Shown piece after piece: positions 51,695 through 59,816 of a stretch of 64,000 nucleotides of DNA. Each line of letters starts with the position of its first letter. The stretch's first letter is position 1. The stretch is taken from positions 1 through 64,000 of the forward strand of contig NZ_CALPDH010000019.1 in the NCBI RefSeq assembly GCF_943193215.1, read 5' to 3'. The stretch is from Acetatifactor aquisgranensis (lineage in GTDB: Bacteria; Bacillota; Clostridia; Lachnospirales; Lachnospiraceae). The notes under the pieces were generated by a model, which was not told where the DNA came from, did not search any database, and saw nothing but the letters and a program-made list of their open reading frames with translations. A program made the translations under genes and the position numbers.

Positions 51695-51727
51695 TGTAAC
51701 GGTTCGGCTCCTGCAGGTTAGAAGAGG

Positions 51728-51961
51728 AACGGGGAGCAGCAGAGAGGCAATGCCGCCAGAGCCTTTTCCAACAGCAAAGCGAAAATAATTCTTCTTGATG
51801 AGCCTACAGCGGCCTTGGACAGGGAACACGCTGTGAGGCGGAAAAGAAAATTTTGCTGCAATACATGGTTCCGTCGCGAAGCTCTGCCTTTGGAAGATTG
51901 CCTGTCAGCCCGTCGTAACACAACAGAGGATGATAACCATGTGCCTGATAATGGTAGTTGA
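51728..51961 (+). pseudogene. Remnant of an ABC transporter ATP-binding gene
   Basis: One frame reads NGEQQRGNAARAFSNSKAKI followed by ILLDEPTAALDREHAV. These are a degraded signature motif, the Walker B and D-loop in correct order and spacing. A TAG stop lies just upstream (51719-51721), and the Walker A half is absent. After about 50 residues the similarity ends and the frame stops at 51961. It resembles the MacB/FtsE class more than BcrA. It may have been the original partner of the permease or a separate gene caught in a deletion. Confidence 0.75.
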
Positions 51962-52002
51962 AACAGTTTTGTCAAGATATTGGGAATGGCAGAGCGAATC
52001 AT

Positions 52003-53307
52003 TCATGAAATCCGCACCTGCTGTATGAACAGCCCGTCTTCAATCAGGGTCTCATGGAAAATATTGTCATAGCGGTTCAAAATTTCGGATACATTGCAAA
52101 GGCCAATGCCATGGCCCTCCCCCTTTGTGGTCACGTCCCTCTTATGCATCTGCGCCACGGAAAGCCCTCTGTCCACAAATGTATTCGATATGATGAATAC
52201 GATATCCTGATTCATTTTGCCCAGATGGAAATTCAGGACAGGACGCTCCGTCTCCAGACAGGCCTCGATGGCATTGTCCAGGTAGATGCCCAGCACCCTG
52301 GTCAGGTCCACCGGATCCATGGGGACGGAATCAATCTCATCCGGGATATCGATGTTCACTTCGATATCCTGGTTCACCGCCAGGAGCAGCTTGGTATATA
52401 AAATGCTTTTCAGCTCCAACAGATGGATGTGCAATAAATTGTTCAGCGCCCCGTTCTTTTGGGTGAGGTTCTTCTGCATGGGCAGGATATGCTCATAGAA
52501 AAAGGCTTCCAGCTCCTCATATTTCTCCTCGTCGATATAGGCCGCCAGCGAAGCCATGACATTGATATAATCATGCCGGAAGGAACGCAGGTTGTCATAT
52601 ACCATTTCCAGGTTCCTGGTGTACTCGTTCAGGTTCTCCAGATATTCTACTTTTTTCTCCGCTTCGTAGCTTTTCCTGGCTGTGTGCAGCACGATGAAAA
52701 TCATGCTCACCGTAAACAGAAAATAAAGGATAACGGAAGAAGCCATCAGAAAGTACTCCCTGTGGCTGACTTCCACGTTGTCAAAAAAAGAAGACATGGT
52801 GAGAACCATGAATGCGCAGAGCAAAAGGGTCAAAACAATCAAAACCAGCAGCCTTCTGCTCATTTTTTCAAAAGTGCTGATAAGGTATTTCTGAAACAGC
52901 AGTCTCGCCAGATAAAGGAAAGGACAGCTCAGGGCCATTGTAGAGACGTTGTGCAGGAGGATAAGGCATTTATCGGAATTTACTTCCTGGACGGAGACGT
53001 CCCAGATCATATTGGCTGCCAGCCCTATGATATTGATGGAGACGCAGTTCACGATATAGCCCAGCGGCACATAAAAAACCGAATAGAATTTCCCTGTGAA
53101 TTTCACTGCCAGGATAGAATTCACCGCCAGTATCACGAACAACATAGGATAATAGGCAAAAGAATTCATGATAAAAAAGAGCGCTGAAAAGGACAAAAAG
53201 AAAACAAGGTATTTTTTCAGGGAAAGATGCGGATGGGCCAACAGGAAGACGTCACATGTCATCATAATCCCGATACCTATGGAAGCAATCAGATATAGCG
53301 TCATCAT
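52003..53307 (-). CDS. GHKL sensor histidine kinase, AgrC-like (intact paralogue)
   Basis: 434 residues on the minus strand from ATG 53307 after AAGGAGATTTTT (ATG 53304 also possible). The N-terminal half has about six membrane segments (YLIASIGIGIMMTCDVFLLA, VLIVLTLLLCAFMVLTM and others). Next come a coiled linker with KSYEAEKKVEYLENLNEYTR, the phospho-acceptor block LRSFRHDYINVMASLAAYID, and the ATPase domain with GIYLDNAIEACLETE (N box) and KGEGHGIGLCNVSEIL (G2 box). It is closely similar to the gene just upstream, 44 bp away, and they form one operon. It probably senses a peptide; no agrB/agrD-like genes are in the window. The likely partner is the LytTR regulator encoded at 56261. Confidence 0.93.
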   Translation of the reverse strand: MMTLYLIASIGIGIMMTCDVFLLAHPHLSLKKYLVFFLSFSALFFIMNSFAYYPMLFVILAVNSILAVKFTGKFYSVFYVPLGYIVNCVSINIIGLAANMIWDVSVQEVNSDKCLILLHNVSTMALSCPFLYLARLLFQKYLISTFEKMSRRLLVLIVLTLLLCAFMVLTMSSFFDNVEVSHREYFLMASSVILYFLFTVSMIFIVLHTARKSYEAEKKVEYLENLNEYTRNLEMVYDNLRSFRHDYINVMASLAAYIDEEKYEELEAFFYEHILPMQKNLTQKNGALNNLLHIHLLELKSILYTKLLLAVNQDIEVNIDIPDEIDSVPMDPVDLTRVLGIYLDNAIEACLETERPVLNFHLGKMNQDIVFIISNTFVDRGLSVAQMHKRDVTTKGEGHGIGLCNVSEILNRYDNIFHETLIEDGLFIQQVRIS

Positions 53308-53351
53308 AAAAATCTCCTTAAAACAGCGTATCGTCAAATGATAGGAACCAT

Positions 53352-54611
53352 TTATGATATCTGTATCTGCTGTATGAACAGCCCCTCGTCAATCAAAGTC
53401 TCATGAAAAATATTGTCATAGCGGTTCAAAATTTCGGTGGTTTCCTTGTTCTGCATCTGCGCCACGGAAAGCCCCTTGTCGATAAAAGTGTTCGATATGA
53501 TGAACACCACGTCCTGATTCAGCCTGCCCAGATGGAAATTCAGGGTCGGATGCTCCGTCTCCAGGCAGGCCTCTATGGCATTGTCCAGATAGATCCCCAG
53601 CATCCTGGTCAGGTCCACGGGATCCATGTGGATGGAATCGATCTCGTCCGGGATGTCGATATTCACTTCGATGTCCTGATTGACGGCCAGGAGCAGCTTG
53701 GTATATAAAATGCTCTTCAGCTCCATGACATGGACGTGCAGCAGGCTGTTCAGGGCGGCGTTCTTCTGGGTGAGACCTTTCTGCATGGGCAGGATATGTT
53801 CATAGAAAAAAGTTCCCAGCTCCTTATATCTCTTCTCGTCGATATAAGCCGCCAGGGAAGCCATGACATTGATGTAATCGTGCCGGAAGGAGCGCAGGTT
53901 ATTATATACCATTTCCAGGTTTCTGGTGTATTCATCCAGGTTCTCCAGGTACTCTACCTTTTTCTGGGCCTCGTAGCTTTTCCTGGTGGTGTGCAGCACG
54001 ATCAGGATCATGCTGAAAGTGAACAGGAAATAGAGCACAAGGGAAGAGACCATCAAAAAGAACTCTCTGTGGGTGATCTCCAGGGTATCAAAAAAAGAAG
54101 CCATGGTGAAGAGCATAAAGGAACAGAGCAAAAGCGTCAAAGCAATCAAAGCCAGCAGCTTTCTGTTCATTTTTTCAAAGGTATCAATCAGATATCTCTG
54201 AAGCAATCGCCTGACCAGATAAAGGACGGGGCAGGAGAACAGGATTGCACAGCTGATGAATATGACAATATAAAGGGTATCGGCATTCAATTCCTGGATG
54301 GTGAGATCCCATGCCATATTGGCGGCAAACGAAATTAAGTTCCCTAATATGCAGTTTATAATATATCCCAGCGGGACATAGAACACAGCATATAGTTTCC
54401 CCGTGAATTTCACCAGCAGAACCGAATTCAGCGAAAGCGCGATCAGCAGCATCAGCGAAAAGCTGAAATACAGCTGCATGAAAAAGAGCGCCGAAAACGA
54501 GAGGAAGAATACCAGGTATTTTTTTACGGAAAGATGTACATGGGTCAATATATAAATATCGCAGGTCAGCATAAGCGCATTCCATATTGCGGTAATGATT
54601 AGTGTCGTCAT
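53352..54611 (-). CDS. GHKL histidine kinase paralogue lacking the G2 box
   Basis: 419 residues on the minus strand; ATG 54611 follows AGGAGCTTTTT. A longer frame to 54854 runs through a tandem repeat in the leader and is rejected. It matches the downstream paralogue throughout: membrane half, FRHDYINVMASLAAYIDEKR, and N box GIYLDNAIEACLETEHPT. Where the paralogue has KGEGHGIGLCNVS before EILNRYDNIF, this gene reads only NKETT and then EILNRYDNIF. The missing 13 codons (junction about 53435) remove the glycine-rich ATP-lid motif, while the frame is kept and the rest is intact. ATP binding should be impaired. It may act as a heterodimer partner or ligand-binding decoy, or it may simply be a loss of function. 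Confidence 0.92.
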   Translation of the reverse strand: MTTLIITAIWNALMLTCDIYILTHVHLSVKKYLVFFLSFSALFFMQLYFSFSLMLLIALSLNSVLLVKFTGKLYAVFYVPLGYIINCILGNLISFAANMAWDLTIQELNADTLYIVIFISCAILFSCPVLYLVRRLLQRYLIDTFEKMNRKLLALIALTLLLCSFMLFTMASFFDTLEITHREFFLMVSSLVLYFLFTFSMILIVLHTTRKSYEAQKKVEYLENLDEYTRNLEMVYNNLRSFRHDYINVMASLAAYIDEKRYKELGTFFYEHILPMQKGLTQKNAALNSLLHVHVMELKSILYTKLLLAVNQDIEVNIDIPDEIDSIHMDPVDLTRMLGIYLDNAIEACLETEHPTLNFHLGRLNQDVVFIISNTFIDKGLSVAQMQNKETTEILNRYDNIFHETLIDEGLFIQQIQIS

Positions 54612-54706
54612 AAAAAGCTCCTGAAAGCGGCTGTTATCTGTAATCTGCTTTGGGAAACGCCGGCAAGGGCGCGCCCATGGAGCCGCAGGTTTGTTTTGCG
54701 GGCAAA

Positions 54707-54774
54707 GCCGACTCGAATCCAAAGCCGCCCCGAATCTAAAGCCGACTCGAATCCAAAGCCGCCCCAAATCCAAC
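54707..54774. repeat. 17-bp tandem repeat in the leader of the kinase operon
   Basis: Four 17-bp units: gccgactcgaatccaaa at 54707 and again at 54741, alternating with gccgccccgaatctaaa (54724) and gccgccccaaatccaac (54758). A 34-bp higher-order unit is therefore duplicated. It lies between the promoter and ATG of the kinase pair. Confidence 0.95.
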
Positions 54775-54809
54775 TCCGGGACGCACAAGCCAATCCCGGC
54801 ATCCAATTC

Positions 54810-54838
54810 ATTATAGTATAATGTGCATAGACTGACAA
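54810..54838 (-). promoter_or_regulatory. Promoter of the tandem kinase operon
   Basis: Minus strand: TTGTCA (54838-54833), 17-nt spacer, TATAAT (54815-54810). Transcription would produce a leader of about 190 nt including the 17-bp repeats. Confidence 0.8.
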
Positions 54839-55095
54839 GGGAAACAGCATTCATGATTCAAAAACAGGCATTTACGACAGAAAAGGGGAAATAAAGATTT
54901 TTGCTTTATAATAGGATTCAGATAACCGAATCCGCCCTGTGATTTTGCTATCGATATAAAACGGAAGGGGCCAGGGCGGACTCCGGCTGTCAGGAAGAAC
55001 CAGTGCGTTTATGCTCTTGGAATCTCAGGCGGGGAAAGCGGCAAAACGTTTTCCCGGGATTCCGGGAAGATATCCACAGAATCAGGAGGAAAAAT

Positions 55096-55962
55096 ATGAG
55101 TTGTGCATTAAGAGTGAACGATGTCAGCAAAAGGGCAAAGGATTTCCAGATTTTGAATCATGTGTCCTTTGAACTGAAAAGAGGGGAGATTGTAGGGCTG
55201 ATCGGGCCCAACGGAGCCGGGAAGACCAGCATCATGAAGATTCTGGTAGGGCTGACCAGAAACTATACCGGAGAAGTGGACTTAAGCGGCGTCAGAGATA
55301 TCGGCTGCATGATCGAGACCCCCAATTTCTATCCCTACAACACAGGCTACCAGAACCTGATGTACTTTGCCGGACTCAATGGCGTAGGAAAGAAGAAAGC
55401 AAAAGAGCTGCTGGAACTCCTGGGCCTGACAGATGCCGCAGACAAAAATGTCAAAGCATACTCCCTGGGCATGCGGCAGAGACTGGGAATCGCCCAGGCC
55501 CTGTTAAAGGATCCCGACGTGCTGGTGCTGGATGAACCCACCAACGGCCTGGATCCGGAAGGCATCTATGAAGTCCGCGAATACATCCGGAAGATAGCAG
55601 ATGAAAAGAACATCACCGTATTGATTTCAAGTCACCTGCTGGGCGAACTGGAAAAAATGTGCGACAGGGCCATTATGATCAAAAAAGGAGAGGTCATCCA
55701 GTGCATGGATTTCCATGGGGACAGGAAGAGACAGATCGCTTATGTCATCGAAAGCCTGGATACGGAAGCGGTAGAGAGAATCCTCCGGGAGAACGGATAT
55801 CAAGTGCTCTCCCAGAATGAGAAAGAGGTACGGATCGGCATCAGCGAGGAGGAAAAGAATGATGTGGCAAAATTGCTGGCATCCCACAATGTGGTGCTGA
55901 CAGGCCTCTATGAGGCATCCGAGACGCTGGAAGATACATTCCTGGAGTTGATAAAAGACTGA
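55096..55962 (+). CDS. ABC transporter ATP-binding protein, BcrA-like
   Basis: 288 residues from ATG 55096 after AGGAGGAAAAAT; a 31-residue longer frame is rejected. Motifs: Walker A GLIGPNGAGKTSIMKIL, a Q-loop region with an unusual short GCMIETPNFYPYNTGYQNL, signature AYSLGMRQRLGIAQALL, Walker B VLVLDEPTNGLDPEG and H loop ISSHLLGELEKM. SLGMRQRLGIA, with M instead of G-Q, is typical of BcrA/CcmA-type drug and lantibiotic exporters. The C-terminal about 70 residues are an accessory domain. No permease gene follows; the one at 50969 may be its partner. A TATAAT at 54907-54912 without a -35 box suggests activation. Confidence 0.93.
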   Translation: MSCALRVNDVSKRAKDFQILNHVSFELKRGEIVGLIGPNGAGKTSIMKILVGLTRNYTGEVDLSGVRDIGCMIETPNFYPYNTGYQNLMYFAGLNGVGKKKAKELLELLGLTDAADKNVKAYSLGMRQRLGIAQALLKDPDVLVLDEPTNGLDPEGIYEVREYIRKIADEKNITVLISSHLLGELEKMCDRAIMIKKGEVIQCMDFHGDRKRQIAYVIESLDTEAVERILRENGYQVLSQNEKEVRIGISEEEKNDVAKLLASHNVVLTGLYEASETLEDTFLELIKD

Positions 55963-55986
55963 GAATGTCGCTTGCCTGGCAAATTT

Positions 55987-56019
55987 CAGTATGATAAATT
56001 CCGGCGTTATGCAGTATAA
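55987..56019 (-). repeat. Half copy of the interlocked palindromic element (reverse orientation)
   Basis: On the minus strand it reads ttatactgcataacgccg, then gaattt and catactg. It matches the copy at 27411-27441 with few differences and the left end of the copy at 3481. The right half is not present. It abuts the promoter at 56027. Confidence 0.65.
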
Positions 56020-56026
56020 GTATAGG

Positions 56027-56055
56027 TTGACAATCCCCGGGCATTTCGTGATAAT
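56027..56055 (+). promoter_or_regulatory. Strong promoter of the LytTR regulator gene
   Basis: TTGACA (56027-56032), 17-nt spacer, GATAAT (56050-56055). The start codon is 206 bp further on, leaving a long structured leader. Confidence 0.8.
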
Positions 56056-56075
56056 GATAATAAGGAAGTGTCTAC

Positions 56076-56151
56076 AAATAACCGCTACAAGTTTGCAGCA
56101 ATTTTTATTGTATTTCCGGGCTTTTTCCTAAACAAATTGTAGCGGTTATTT
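56076..56151 (+). other. Perfect 15-bp inverted repeat in the leader
   Basis: aaataaccgctacaa (56076-56090) and ttgtagcggttattt (56137-56151) pair perfectly around a 46-nt AT-rich loop. A weak T-tract follows. It could be an attenuator, a terminator for the ABC gene upstream, or a regulator site. Confidence 0.85.
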
Positions 56152-56260
56152 TCCGACAATTCCTAAGGTAAGCGCCCGCAAAGCGAAATGCCCCAGCAAA
56201 GCCACCCGGAACCCCCACCCCCGCCCTGGCAAAGCCGCAGCCATAAGGAGAGAATCCAGT

Positions 56261-57019
56261 ATGTTGAAAATATATATATGTGAAGACATCGAAATAGAAA
56301 GAGACAAAATCCAGCAGATTATCGAAAACATCGTCCTCATGGAAGACCTGGACATGGAGCTGTGCTGCGTCTCCGAAGACCCCTATGTCATCCTGGACAA
56401 AGTGAAAGAGACAGAAGAAGTGGGCCTGTACTTCCTGGACATCGAACTGGGCGCGGACATGACAGGCCTGACCCTGGCGCAGGAAATCAGAAAATATGAC
56501 CCCAGAGGCTTCGTCATATTCATCACGACCCATTCCGAAATGAGCTACATGACATTCATCTACAAACTGGAGGCGCTGGACTTCATTTTAAAGGACAACC
56601 CGGAAGAACTGGGAAAAAGAGTGTACGAATGCATCCTGAAAGCCAACCAGAGATTCGCCTCCGCCAACAACAAAGTTCACGCAAACTTTTCCGTAAAAGT
56701 AAATGAAAAAATATTTACCATAGACTACGACGACATCCTCTTCTTCGAGACTTCCCCCAATGTGCACAAAATCATCCTCCACTGCAAGAACCGCCAGATG
56801 GAATTCCTGGGGAAAATCAAGGAAATCGAAAAACAGGTGGACGATCGATTCTACCGCTGCCACCGGTCTTTTTTGGTGAACAGGGATAATATCCGGGAAA
56901 TCGATTTCCAGAACCGGGTAATCTACATGGTGAACGGAGACGAATGCCTGATTTCGTCCCGCATGATGAAAGGATTGAAAGAGAGGGCCGGCATGTATAC
57001 CGGCCCTGACATGGATTGA
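56261..57019 (+). CDS. LytTR-family response regulator (AgrA-like)
   Basis: 252 residues from ATG 56261 after AAGGAGAGAATCC. The receiver domain has IYICEDIEIERDKI and D60 in LYFLDIELGADMTGL. The linker carries HSEMSYMTFIYKLEALDFI, and the LytTR domain (about 145-252) has DILFFETSPNVHKIILHCKN and RFYRCHRSFLVNRDNIREID. It is the only regulator gene near the GHKL kinase pair and is the probable partner, although encoded on the other strand beyond the ABC gene. It ends 9 bp before the convergent ADP-ribosylglycohydrolase gene. Confidence 0.93.
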   Translation: MLKIYICEDIEIERDKIQQIIENIVLMEDLDMELCCVSEDPYVILDKVKETEEVGLYFLDIELGADMTGLTLAQEIRKYDPRGFVIFITTHSEMSYMTFIYKLEALDFILKDNPEELGKRVYECILKANQRFASANNKVHANFSVKVNEKIFTIDYDDILFFETSPNVHKIILHCKNRQMEFLGKIKEIEKQVDDRFYRCHRSFLVNRDNIREIDFQNRVIYMVNGDECLISSRMMKGLKERAGMYTGPDMD

Positions 57020-57028
57020 CAGGAAAAG

Positions 57029-58588
57029 TCATCTTATGTACAGCCGCGTCTTGATGACCTCATAGCTGTGCCGCCCGGCCAGGGACACCTCTATCAGGAC
57101 ATCCGCTTCCCCGGCAGGCATCCCATCGCAGAGACCATCTGCCGCGGCCAGAGTCAAATCCACCACGGCAGGCGTCTGCAGCGTATTGTGCAGCGGCAGG
57201 CTTAAAGATTTTCCCGGGCGCACTGTCAGGAAGTCCGGGGCATATATCCGGATATTCATCCACTGCTGGCAGCAAAAAGCGGTGGCCTCCACAGTGAGCC
57301 GCAGCGCAAGCTCTTCCCCGTTTCGCAGGAACACGCCCTGTGGGTGCTCCAGATAGAGCCGGAACATGTGATGGTCTCTGCGGATTGTCATGGGGCTGAA
57401 TTTCTCGTGGAATACCGGATTCCTGTCATGTGAGAACCCTACTCCTCCTATGCCGGGCACGAAATTAGCGTTCCGGGCGGTGCAGAACAGGTTCCCCTGG
57501 GAGAAAACCCGGTATCCGCCCTCGGGCAGGAGCTCGCACATATCCCGGTACAGGAACCTGGGGATGGCCTGGGCGATTCTGTCGGAAAGCTCCGTCACCG
57601 TGCCGGGGATTCCGCCCAGCAGATGGGCCTTGGTCTTTTCGATGCAGAGGGTGTTTATCTTGTCGTTGATGGGGCGCAGCCATTCTTCCGGCAGCCTCGC
57701 ATTGCCCTGGATGATGCCCAGGATGGCCCCCAAAGTGCCCGCGGTGCAGTCCGTATCCTCCCCGCAGCCTGCGGCGATGCACAGGCTCTTGCCGAAGTCG
57801 TTCTCCCCATAGAGCCAGCCGATCATCATCAGGCCGATGTTGTTGGGGGCGTCGTTGCCCGCGGGGGAGGTGGGGAAGCCCTCGGTATTGCCGTCCGTGC
57901 TGCCCTGGATGCCGAAGGTGCCGGGAACCTCCTGCATCATGCGTTTCCTGGCCTCCTGCCAGGTCAGGCCCTGGCGGAAGCATTCCTGGGCCAGCTTGAC
58001 GGCTGTGGCTACGAGGCAGTCCTCCGGGATGTAGGAAAGGCCGATTTCCACCAGAGTATCCCTGTCGGACTCCGCGAAAGCGGCGCTTTCCAGAGCGGCG
58101 CAGAACAGCTCCCCATAGAGGCCGTCCTCGCTGTGGTCGACTACGCCGTCCCGGTAGGCGTATTTTACCGCCAGGTCAGGATTGCCCGGGCACAGGCAGG
58201 CCCAGATTTCGCTGCGGATGAAGCAGCCGCAGCTGTTGTGGTAAGTATTCTCCACATGGCCGCTTAAGGGCGGGACCAGTCCGCCGGTCATGTTGCCTTT
58301 TCCTCTGCCGTATTCGTTCCAGTGGGGCGTGATGAAAGTGAGCCAGTATTCCCCCAGAATCTCCGGCGTCAGCTGCTGGCCGTACTTCTCGGCGGCGGCC
58401 AGCCACACCAGCTGCAAATCCAGGTCGTCATTGGGAGGGGGATTGCCGTCCATGTCCTCCTGCAGGTAGAACTGCACGTCGAAAACGCCCCTCCTCCCCT
58501 CCAGCGGAGCGCCCAGGACCCCGCCGATGTTTTTTCCGTTCCAGCATCCCATGATTTTGTCATAGAGCACTTTGGAGTTCAGTTCCAT
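57029..58588 (-). CDS. ADP-ribosylglycohydrolase family protein with C-terminal beta domain
   Basis: 519 residues on the minus strand from ATG 58588. The N-terminal about 330 residues are the DraG/ARH fold: MGCWNGKNIGGVLGAPLEG, PPPNDDLDLQLVWLAAAEKYG with the acidic metal cluster, then GCGEDTDCTAGTLGAILGII near residue 275 with the second metal motif. Known members remove ADP-ribose from proteins or small molecules using two magnesium ions. The C-terminal about 170 residues (HMFRLYLEHPQGVFLRNGEE, and DVLIEVSLAGRHSYEVIKTR) look like an all-beta sandwich absent from the smallest members. No partner ADP-ribosyltransferase is encoded nearby. Function may be carbohydrate-related, given the AraC regulator encoded divergently. 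Confidence 0.9.
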   Translation of the reverse strand: MELNSKVLYDKIMGCWNGKNIGGVLGAPLEGRRGVFDVQFYLQEDMDGNPPPNDDLDLQLVWLAAAEKYGQQLTPEILGEYWLTFITPHWNEYGRGKGNMTGGLVPPLSGHVENTYHNSCGCFIRSEIWACLCPGNPDLAVKYAYRDGVVDHSEDGLYGELFCAALESAAFAESDRDTLVEIGLSYIPEDCLVATAVKLAQECFRQGLTWQEARKRMMQEVPGTFGIQGSTDGNTEGFPTSPAGNDAPNNIGLMMIGWLYGENDFGKSLCIAAGCGEDTDCTAGTLGAILGIIQGNARLPEEWLRPINDKINTLCIEKTKAHLLGGIPGTVTELSDRIAQAIPRFLYRDMCELLPEGGYRVFSQGNLFCTARNANFVPGIGGVGFSHDRNPVFHEKFSPMTIRRDHHMFRLYLEHPQGVFLRNGEELALRLTVEATAFCCQQWMNIRIYAPDFLTVRPGKSLSLPLHNTLQTPAVVDLTLAAADGLCDGMPAGEADVLIEVSLAGRHSYEVIKTRLYIR

Positions 58589-58876
58589 AAAAATCTCCTT
58601 TCATCCGGCCAATCTTTATACTATAATAGTTGCAGGGGATGTCCATGGGACTAAAGTCCGGCAGGTACCCCTACTCTCTATAATAGAGAAAATCAAGTCT
58701 GTGGACAATATCCTCAGATGACTGTTTTGTATTGAATTTTTGGATAATCCAATCCACCAGGCTGGCTCCGGAAAGCAGAAAAGGGGGCCGGTTTCCCGGA
58801 ATCTTCGGATTCTGCGGGGCTGGTGTGCATTTCCGGGACGTTTGCATGGACGAGAGGAGGAAGAGGGCAGGAACAG

Positions 58877-59791
58877 ATGGAAGACCAGGAGAGCCGCCAG
58901 GCGCAGATGTTGCATTATTATATGAAAGAATGGGCAGGAGAGGATTTTGTCTGGGCCAGCAGAGACTTTCTCCAAAAGGGCAGAAAGAGCCCCGCCAGCC
59001 TCTGGGCGCGGGAGGGAAAGCAGGAGCCGTCGGAAATCTTTCTGGACTCCTACGAACCGGAGCGGCTGCACACCCATGTGGATTTTCTGGAGCTGTTCTA
59101 TGTGCACAGCGGCCGGGGCGTGGCTTTTCTGGAGGGCACGAATTATATTCTGCAGAAAGGCGACATTTTCTGTATCCGTCCGGGCCAGGTGCATGCCAAT
59201 TTCCCGCTGGAGGATCTGATGATATACAATTGCATCATATCCTGCGCTTTCCTGGAGGAAAAAAGCGGCCTGCCCACAGACGGGCTGATGCCCTTTCTGC
59301 ACCTGACGGGGAAGACGCTGCTGGAGGTGGAAAATATCTATGAGGATCTGCTGCTGGAACGGGAACGGCAGGAGAGCTATTACCAGCATATGATGCAGAG
59401 CAGCGCGGAGAGGCTCTGCGTGAGCCTGCTGCGGTTCCAGGCCGGGCACCAGACCCAGGTTGGGCACCGCCGGGCCATCACGCCGCTGCTGGAATATCTG
59501 TCGGAGCATTTCGCCACCGTCACCCTGGAAGAACTGGCGCGGGTCAGCTCCTACAATGCCAGCTACTTAAGCAGGCTGTTCCGGGAGACCTTTGACATGT
59601 CTTTCACGGACTATGTGAATATCCTCCGGGTCAACCGGGCGGCGGCGCTGCTGTGGGAGACGGAGCTGACGGTGGAGGAAGTGGGGCTGGAGGCGGGGTT
59701 CCGCAGCAGGAAGCATTTCTATGATATGTTCAGGCGGCATACGGGGACGACGCCCGGGGCGTTCCGGGACGAGGGATATGGGGCGAAATAA
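58877..59791 (+). CDS. AraC-family regulator with cupin sensor domain
   Basis: 304 residues from ATG 58877 (site AGGAGGAAGAGGGCAGGA); an 18-residue longer frame is rejected. The N-terminal cupin fold spans about 50-140: HTHVDFLELFYVHSGRGVAF, then LQKGDIFCIRPGQVHANFPL. The C-terminal AraC domain has LSEHFATVTLEELARVSSYN, ASYLSRLFRETFDMSFTDYV and EVGLEAGFRSRKHFYDMFRR. Such proteins sense sugars. It is divergent from the ADP-ribosylglycohydrolase gene; the 288-bp shared region holds a 13-bp palindrome at 58740-58752 (ttggataatccaa), a candidate operator. Nothing else was found in that gap. Confidence 0.92.
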   Translation: MEDQESRQAQMLHYYMKEWAGEDFVWASRDFLQKGRKSPASLWAREGKQEPSEIFLDSYEPERLHTHVDFLELFYVHSGRGVAFLEGTNYILQKGDIFCIRPGQVHANFPLEDLMIYNCIISCAFLEEKSGLPTDGLMPFLHLTGKTLLEVENIYEDLLLERERQESYYQHMMQSSAERLCVSLLRFQAGHQTQVGHRRAITPLLEYLSEHFATVTLEELARVSSYNASYLSRLFRETFDMSFTDYVNILRVNRAAALLWETELTVEEVGLEAGFRSRKHFYDMFRRHTGTTPGAFRDEGYGAK

Positions 59792-59816
59792 CAGGAAAGG
59801 ACAGGAGCGTGGGAAT

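Noticed and set aside
54707..54774. T-loop-like ttcgaatcc pattern suggesting a tRNA
   Set aside because: The cgaatcc motif is part of a 17-bp tandem repeat; no acceptor, D or anticodon arm can be drawn.
54612..54854. An N-terminal extension of the upstream GHKL kinase by 81 residues
   Set aside because: It crosses a promoter-like sequence and the tandem repeat, and a proper ribosome site precedes ATG 54611.
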